NCBI GenBank assembly: GCA_019787685.1
Contig: JAHNUO010000003.1
Coordinates: 930,001 to 994,000, forward strand
Direction: 5' to 3'
DNA length: 64,000 nucleotides
Origin: Chiua virens
Lineage: Eukaryota; Basidiomycota; Agaricomycetes; Boletales; Boletaceae
Below are positions 58,426 to 64,000 of the stretch, piece by piece. Numbering within the stretch: position 1 is the stretch's first letter; each line of letters opens with the position of its first letter. The position numbers and the translations under genes are program-made. The notes under the pieces are model-generated. The model had not been told where the DNA came from, ran no database searches, and was given only the letters and a program-made list of their open reading frames with translations.

Positions 58426-59552
58426 ATGGTGTTGAATCAATCCCAATCGATCCCCAAAGTATGGTTCGGTATGTGACCTTGGCAACAATGACACTAGTAG
58501 CGCATCCTTAACCGTGACCATATTGACAGTGACGGGAGCGTCGACCGGATTCGGCCGTCTTATAACTGAACGTGCTCTTGAGGATGGCGATAAGGTAGTC
58601 GCAACACTTCGAAGACCCTCCATGCTATCCGATCTCTCGATCAAATACCCTGCTTCGCAATTGCTCGTCCTCCAATTAGACGTCTCTGATCCAGCGGCTA
58701 TCTCCTCTGCGTTTAACCAAGCTATTGCCTTGTTCCATAGAATTGACGTGGTCCTAAATAACGCGGGTTTCTACGTGGTTGCGGAAGTGGAGGGAATTTC
58801 AGACGATAATGCACGGGCCATGTTTGACACGATGTTTTGGGGAGCGGGGAACGTCATGAAGGAGGCTGTTAGATGCTTCAGGGACACCAACCACCCTATG
58901 GGTGGACAACTGTTGAACGTATCTTCTCGTACGGCGATCATCCCACAGCCGGGGGGTACAATGTATGCTGCTGCGTAAGTTAAAACAACCCTGTTGCGCG
59001 TACGGACTGACAGCGAGACTCGCACGACTTTCACAGGAAAGCCGGTAAGCGCTACATCATTCTGTTTGCGCAACAAACCTCAGTTATTTATGATCAGCTC
59101 TGGAGACTCTTACGGAGGGATACGTTGCGGAGCTTGACCCGAAGTGGAACATCAGAGTGGGTGCAGTACACTCACAATCCACGTCACGAAAGATCTGACA
59201 CGGCCCTTTCAGCTTGTCCTCCTGGAACCCGGACTGTTCCGCACGTCCGCAGTCTCTAACTGCAGTCATTGAGCCGCCCATTCCGGCATATGCTTCGAAT
59301 CCTTCCCTTCCGACCATGAAATATCGTGCCCTGTATCCGGGAATAGAGACCACGCACTTTGATGGAGACCCGAACAAGTTCGCCGATGCGGTCTGTCGGC
59401 TGGTGAAGACGGACAACCTACCCTCGTTCATACGTCTACCGATGCACCGCGTGGCCCTGGAATCTGTAAGGAAGAAGGGTGAGATGCTTGTTGACACGGC
59501 GGAGAAGGTAGCAAGGTGGTCAGATGATATTTACTTTGATCAGCCAGAGTGA
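58426..59552 (+). CDS. Short-chain dehydrogenase/reductase, tandem copy 3 (diverged)
   Basis: Exon 1 starts at the ATG at 58426 (MVLNQSQSIPKVWF) and joins to VTGASTGFGRLITERAL. NNAG (VLNNAGFYV), the Ser region (LNVSSRTA) and Tyr (MYAAA) follow. The Lys is in an 8-nt microexon (GAAAGCCG) giving YAAAK, then ALETLTEGYVAELDPKWNIR. One extra base at 59260/59261 (aaC/T) interrupts the frame between SAVSN and AVIEPPIP. It is clearly paralogous to copies 1 and 2 but older. The three genes share orientation, with 670 and 190 bp gaps, and may act in one metabolic route; that is inference. Confidence 0.85.
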
Positions 59553-59653
59553 TCAAACCTCTCAGGGGTCAGTTTCCTAACTGGGGTGGTAGCAAGCGTC
59601 TTTGAGTCAAAGCAATACAAATAAATAACCGCCCCTACTTGATCGTTAATACA

Positions 59654-61136
59654 ATGTCAAACCTTCCCCCACCTGCTGCGCCGACAAACCTCTTCGCGGC
59701 CGACGACCACGTACATTTTTCGACGGAGACGGAGACATGGAGATACGAGCAAGAGGATGGGACTGAACTCGAGTATGACAAAACCAAATCACAGTGGGTG
59801 CCCGTGGTCAGTGAGCCGCCGCGCGTGCAGCCTTTGAAAGCGATTCACCCAAACTCACCCGTCCTTTACAGGTCGACGAAGACCTTTTGCGAAAGCAACA
59901 AGCAGCCTACTCTGTTGCCGGTGTCGATGAGGAGGTATGGTTGCTCGATGTCTGAAGTACGTCCCACAGCGTATATACCTCTCTTCTTCCCCATGCCAGA
60001 CACCAGCTGCACCCGTTTTGAAACGCGCAAACAAAAAACGGAAAGAACCTGAGGATTACACGTCCGCGACGCCACCCGCGGGGCCGTCGATGAAGCGGGG
60101 CAAGAACGAGGAAGGGAAGCCAGGTCAACAACCTCGTTCCAAGAACACGGCCATCTATATCACGAGTTTACCGCTCGACGCGACTACTGAGGAGATTGTG
60201 GAGCGGTTTGGCAAGTTTGGGGTGATTGAGGAAGATGATGAGGGTGAGCCCAAAGTGAAGCTGTACGCGACCGAGGATGGGTCGTTTAGCGGCGAAGCGT
60301 TGGTGGTGTATTTCAAGGAGGAGAGCGTGACTTTGGCGATCAATTTGCTTGATGATGCCGAGCTGCGGGTGGGAGAGCCGTCGACGGTGATGAAGGTGCA
60401 ACGAGCCGAGTTCAAGCATAAACATACGGGAACGGTGGCGAATGGTAACGCACAACTGCGGAGAACGGTCGACAAGAAAAAGGCGACGCGGCGGATTGGT
60501 AAAATGCAAAAGTGAGTTGCGACGGTGAGGTTGTCCTCAGCGGTGTGAATGATTGACGTATGTGACAGAAAACTGCAACAGTGGGACGACTGAAGACGGG
60601 TTTGGTCCTGCAAAGACTGAGGAAGACGACATGAAGTTGCCCAACAGAAATAGCAGGGTCGTCGTGTTAAAGCACATGTTTTCTCTAAAAGAACTTGATG
60701 AAGACGCTTCCCTCCTCCTTGATCTCAAGGAGGACGTCCGCGACGAGTGCTTGACATTGGGAGAAGTGACGAACGTGGTGCTATATGATGTAGGACAGTC
60801 TCCTTGCTATGCAACCTTTCACTCATTAGTTCACCATGCTTACAGAAGGAGCCGGAGGGCATTATGACTATAAAGTTCAGAGACCCTCTGAGTGCTCAGG
60901 CGTGTATCTTGGTAAGTCTCTTCAACAAGATACGTCTGGTTCCCTATGATTGAATACCTGGGCAGAAAATGAATGGGCGGTTCTTTGCCGGAAGGCGTAT
61001 CGAGGCATCGCTTTATGTTGGGAAACAGCATTTCAAGCGAAGTGGGGTTGGTGATGATATCGAAGGGGATTCCGACGAAGCTGAGAAGAAGCGCTTGGAC
61101 AACTTTGCAACCTGGCTCATGACCGAAGGAGACTAA
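59654..61136 (+). CDS. CUS2: Cus2/Tat-SF1-like U2 snRNP splicing factor (two RRMs, C-terminal UHM)
   Basis: The N-terminus has an acidic, aromatic segment (WRYEQEDGTELEYDKTKSQW) and a basic stretch (KRANKKRK). RRM1 has NTAIYITSLPLDATTEEI and ALVVYFKEESVTLAINLL. The second RRM is a U2AF-homology motif: NSRVVVLKHMFSLKEL, LGEVTNVVLYD, then KEPEGIMTIKFRDP and KMNGRFFAGRRIEASLYVG, whose RFF supplies the R-x-F motif that binds ULM peptides such as in SF3B1. Cus2/Tat-SF1 acts on U2 snRNA folding and prespliceosome assembly. Introns follow WVPV, DEE, KMQ, LYD and CIL. One extra base at 60590/60591 (gaC/T) lies between the two RRMs. Confidence 0.88.
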
Positions 61137-62574
61137 GCTGAGGACTTGTTATGTGCCGTATGTATCTCCCTCATTGCCATGTACGTCTACCATCATCCGC
61201 AACGGACGAGCTATCGCGGAATTTAGTTTTAACTTCTGAATAAAGATGCATGGCGGTTATTACAGTAAGTCCTGAAAGGAGTTCCCACCATGCGTCAAAC
61301 AGTAAATGGTTGCGCTACGGTCGGTCCTCTTCTGTAAGTAGGTAGACGTTCGTCGGCGTTCGAGTGTTAGATCCGAGGGTCACCATGTTGAGCGTGTCTG
61401 TATTTAGGGTTTATATTTTGGAAGGGGTAGAACGCGTGCTGAGCCAATCAGCTGCAAAGTTACGACAATGGCGTTGCGCCCATCATCAAGACCAGGGCGA
61501 AGTTGTAGACGGGCGGCGCCGATCACTGTCATTCGAAGTGTTTCCGGCCTCTATACCCCATTGTTGAAACGCCAAATGTTGAACCGAGAAACCTATCCAT
61601 TATTCCACACGAGTATCGACATGACAAGCTTGTACACCGAGTGGCGAGCGGGTTAGTATATAGCTCGGGACCTCGGGTGACCCCGTCGCTGAACTGCAAC
61701 AGCCTTACCTCCTTCATCCTTGAGTTCGTAAGTAACCACAGATGTTCTTTCTCCTTTCCAAGCCATGTCTTCGGACTTATAAGAATGGATTAGAATTTTT
61801 CCTCCAGAAAATGTATGGCATCCTTGGCAGTCACTTTGTTGGTATGTCTGTCAACCGTGACAAATATTGCGACGACACGGTGACGCGGTTACTATATTAC
61901 CATCTGTCAGACATCGGAGACATCAATACTGCTGTCAGTGACTAGTACTGGCCCATCTGCTCGTTTTACATAGCGGAGCGATAAACTGGGAGGACACCCT
62001 GTGTTGACTCGGAGGAGGCGAGTCTTCCGAGTCCCCTCAGGCAGCCTTCTCTGAGGATCATCAATCATCGATCAGGCCTCTCTACAAAACATACAGTACG
62101 CACACTGTGGGACAGGTTCTTAAAGAGGCGGGATAGGCAGCCCTCAAATGCCGTTTGCACATCGCGACTCGGAGAAGGCAACAGCTGCCAGTGGTGTAGT
62201 AGTAAGGTCCTCTTATTTGAAATCATCCCTTTCGCTGGAGTCGAGCACGCCACGCACATCCTCCGAAGTTCCTTGTCACTGCCACTGGCAGTGTGTCCAT
62301 GCGAACATATCATCCATCATTATTATTTCCGTGTAAATCCCGGGCCGGTCCCTCGCCATGTCCAACCCTCGAGGCATACGATAGGCGACGCATATTAGTT
62401 TTTACTCGAGCTGTCGGTATCAGTGCGACAGGTTCAAGTTTCATGTCACAACCTGGACAAGAATATATGGTGCCCTGGGGGGCCCTATTTTGCTAAACTG
62501 CAGGAAGTCCGCTCTCCTTCATCCTAGAGCTTGAGTTCCTAAGCGCTATTCGATCCCTTGTTCCTTTGCAACTT
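61137..62574. other. Intergenic with a duplicated 5' segment
   Basis: About 1.4 kb. The left end holds the splicing factor's 3' UTR. Bases 61660-61845 duplicate the promoter and first exon of the seven-TM gene at 62575. No other gene was supported. Confidence 0.45.
61660..61845 (+). pseudogene. Truncated duplicate of the first exon of the seven-TM gene
   Basis: ATGTC(T/C)TC(G/A)GACTT at 61765 and the downstream GAATTTTTCCTCCAG match 62575 onward (MSSDLQNELEFFLQQ versus MSSDL..KNGLEFFLQK). Upstream sequence is also shared (AACTGCA, CTCCTTCATCCT). After about 25 codons the two diverge, and no downstream exons of the copy were found. One base difference shifts the frame. Confidence 0.5.
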
Positions 62575-64000
62575 ATGTCCTCAGACTTGCAGAATGAACT
62601 GGAGTTTTTCCTCCAGCAACACTACGCATTGTGTACGTCTCCTCAGAAAACCAGCCAGTCAATAGTTTAATGGACCAACCACAGTGGTGGTACTCGCCTC
62701 CGTTGCATATGATTACAGTGGGTAATGCCTCTTTGTATACTCTCTTTTCAGTGACCTTGCAATGCTTCCACTTCAGTTCTCACCTTCCCGAAAGAGGTAT
62801 TCATGTTGCTCCGTTTCACGCCTCCTTCTGACGATTCGCAAAGATAGACTACATTTGGGTAATTTGGCAGCACTGGTTTTGTCTCAACGACTCTGACAAC
62901 ACTGCAGCGCAAACCCTGGTCCTGGGTATCAACTCTATTTGTTTTAGTGAGTATTAAATTACGAAGTGCCAGGATTGTCTGACTCATATTGACTTGCCAT
63001 AGGTTCGTTACCTTGGTCTTTGTCACTCTGTGTAGGTTGCCCGTGATTGTTATGCAAGTATGACTAACTTTGAGTCCGTGTTTCAAGGGCGTATGTGTTC
63101 TGTACGTCATTGAATAGCATATATGTTGATTGAATGGACTGATCAGGATTTGTAGTTGGTTTTACATCCTTTAACTCTGTCACAGTCAGTATCTCTGCGC
63201 TAGGCCTTACATTCCACTAATGAATATTCTCTAATACTAGATGTATGCACCCGAATCCCCTACGAGTTTTAATGCTGATGAATGAGTAGGTGTAAGCATG
63301 CCACATTACAGTTCTCTATAATATCTTCGGACCAAGCCATTTAAAGGCACTGCATTCTACTATGTGGGGATATGGACACTGCAGCTATTCCGTGCTGCCG
63401 CCGACCGTGAGCTTCCCATCAGTCGATCCGTTTTCATTTTTGTGAAGTCAGGTCATAGTTGTGATGATTCTGCGCGTTTATGCAATGTGGAAACGATCCA
63501 AGATAATCCTCGGTGTTCTCCTCTTTCTATTCGTGCCGCAAGCCATCATTACTTTCGTATTTTATGGAATGGCAAACTTGTCTAGTATGTCTCAGTTAGG
63601 GGTATCAACTCCACTTCGCATATGTCGTTAACTCACTGGGAACCCATTTCATTAGTGAGTATTAACCAGGCGTTAAACGCCTCAATTTGCGTCGGTTTGT
63701 TGGACTCAGCGTCCCCTCCCTGGTTATCAGTGATCCCACACCTCGTATACAGTGTCACAGTGTTGATCCTTCCTATCGTCCAATCATTCGGGCAATCTCT
63801 TGAAATGTACAAGGCAACAAAGCAGTGGCAACCTAACAGGTACCTCCAGCTACTAGTTGCGGATGGTATCCTTTACTTTCTTGTGTGCGTCTTTACTTTT
63901 CCCTAATCTCCCATTAGTCTCCAACATACTATTGGCTCAAACAAAATCATTCACTTACTAAACAGGCACACGTTATATGACATCCGCACGCTGATATTTT
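62575..64000 (+). CDS. Seven-TM membrane protein of the DUF6533 type, runs off the right edge
   Basis: Exon 1 starts MSSDLQNELEFFLQQHY. Later exons, read across short introns, give LQRKPWSWVSTLFVLVRYLG, typical of the loop and second helix of agaricomycete DUF6533-type proteins. Next come RVYAMWKRSKIILGVLLFLF with VPQAIITFVFYGMANLSS, and VYSVTVLILPIVQSFGQSLE with RYLQLLVADGILYFLV. At least five hydrophobic helices are visible. The gene continues past 64000 after an intron starting near 63890. Exons between 62640 and 62900 are not resolved. The family has many members in agaricomycetes and no known function; a receptor-like role is only suspected. Confidence 0.6.

Noticed and set aside
6801..60591. 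Programmed +1 ribosomal frameshifting shared by many genes
   Set aside because: The sites have no common slippery heptamer, shifty stop or downstream structure, and lie in unrelated housekeeping genes. The synonymous-pair pattern fits merged alleles better.

Overview
The window is fungal nuclear DNA, most likely from an agaricomycete basidiomycete close to Rhizoctonia/Ceratobasidium. That placement is an inference from gene content and architecture, not from a search. The support is: dense genes on both strands; coding regions cut by many 40-75 nt GT-AG introns; a chitin synthase; DASH Spc34-like, MedA-type and Con-6-type proteins; a seven-TM protein of a type common in agaricomycetes; a TPR-CHAT protein; and several copies of a P-loop GTPase family. 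No bacterial operon, CRISPR array, virus or intact transposon was seen.

Layout. 1-2.7 kb: two divergent P-loop GTPase genes, the first cut by the window edge. 2.9-8.9 kb: a tyrosine/dual-specificity phosphatase (-) divergent from a class IV-type chitin synthase (+). 9.1-18 kb: a WD40 protein (-) 55 bp head-to-head with a large DOCK-family GEF (+). 18.4-22.1 kb: a MedA-like developmental regulator and Mediator subunit MED27 (both -). 22-26.5 kb: mostly gene-poor, with one small hypothetical gene and a nested hairpin. 26.5-32 kb: a LETM1-like mitochondrial protein, an F-box protein and an F-box plus WD-like protein. 32.6-38 kb: a third GTPase, tail-to-tail with a 1,461-residue TPR-CHAT protein. 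39-45.8 kb: a Pex24/dysferlin-domain peroxin 52 bp head-to-head with an amino-acid permease, then an intron-containing tRNA-Ser(GCU), dynactin p50, a broken con-6 copy and an intact con-6 gene. 46-50.4 kb: a TORC2-type HbrB/Bit61 protein and a DASH Spc34-like protein. 52.4-54.9 kb: a GTPase fused to a TKL-like protein kinase. 55.3-59.6 kb: three tandem short-chain dehydrogenases. 59.7-61.1 kb: a Cus2/Tat-SF1 splicing factor. 62.6 kb to the end: a partial seven-TM gene.

Most genes are housekeeping: cell wall, cytoskeleton, transcription, splicing, mitochondria, peroxisome and TOR signalling. The lineage-specific layer is the GTPase family, the TPR-CHAT protein, the GTPase-kinase fusion, the F-box proteins and the SDR cluster. 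GTPase, CHAT protease and kinase domains close together resemble parts used in NLR-like or cell-death signalling, but that function is inferred.

A second theme is sequence quality. At least 20 conserved positions carry exactly one extra base. In most of them the two adjacent bases are synonymous alternatives for the same third codon position, as if both alleles of a heterozygous SNP had been written into one consensus. Where I could define every exon, removing one base per site brings the coding length to a multiple of three. These genes are therefore annotated as functional with consensus-level frameshifts, not as pseudogenes.
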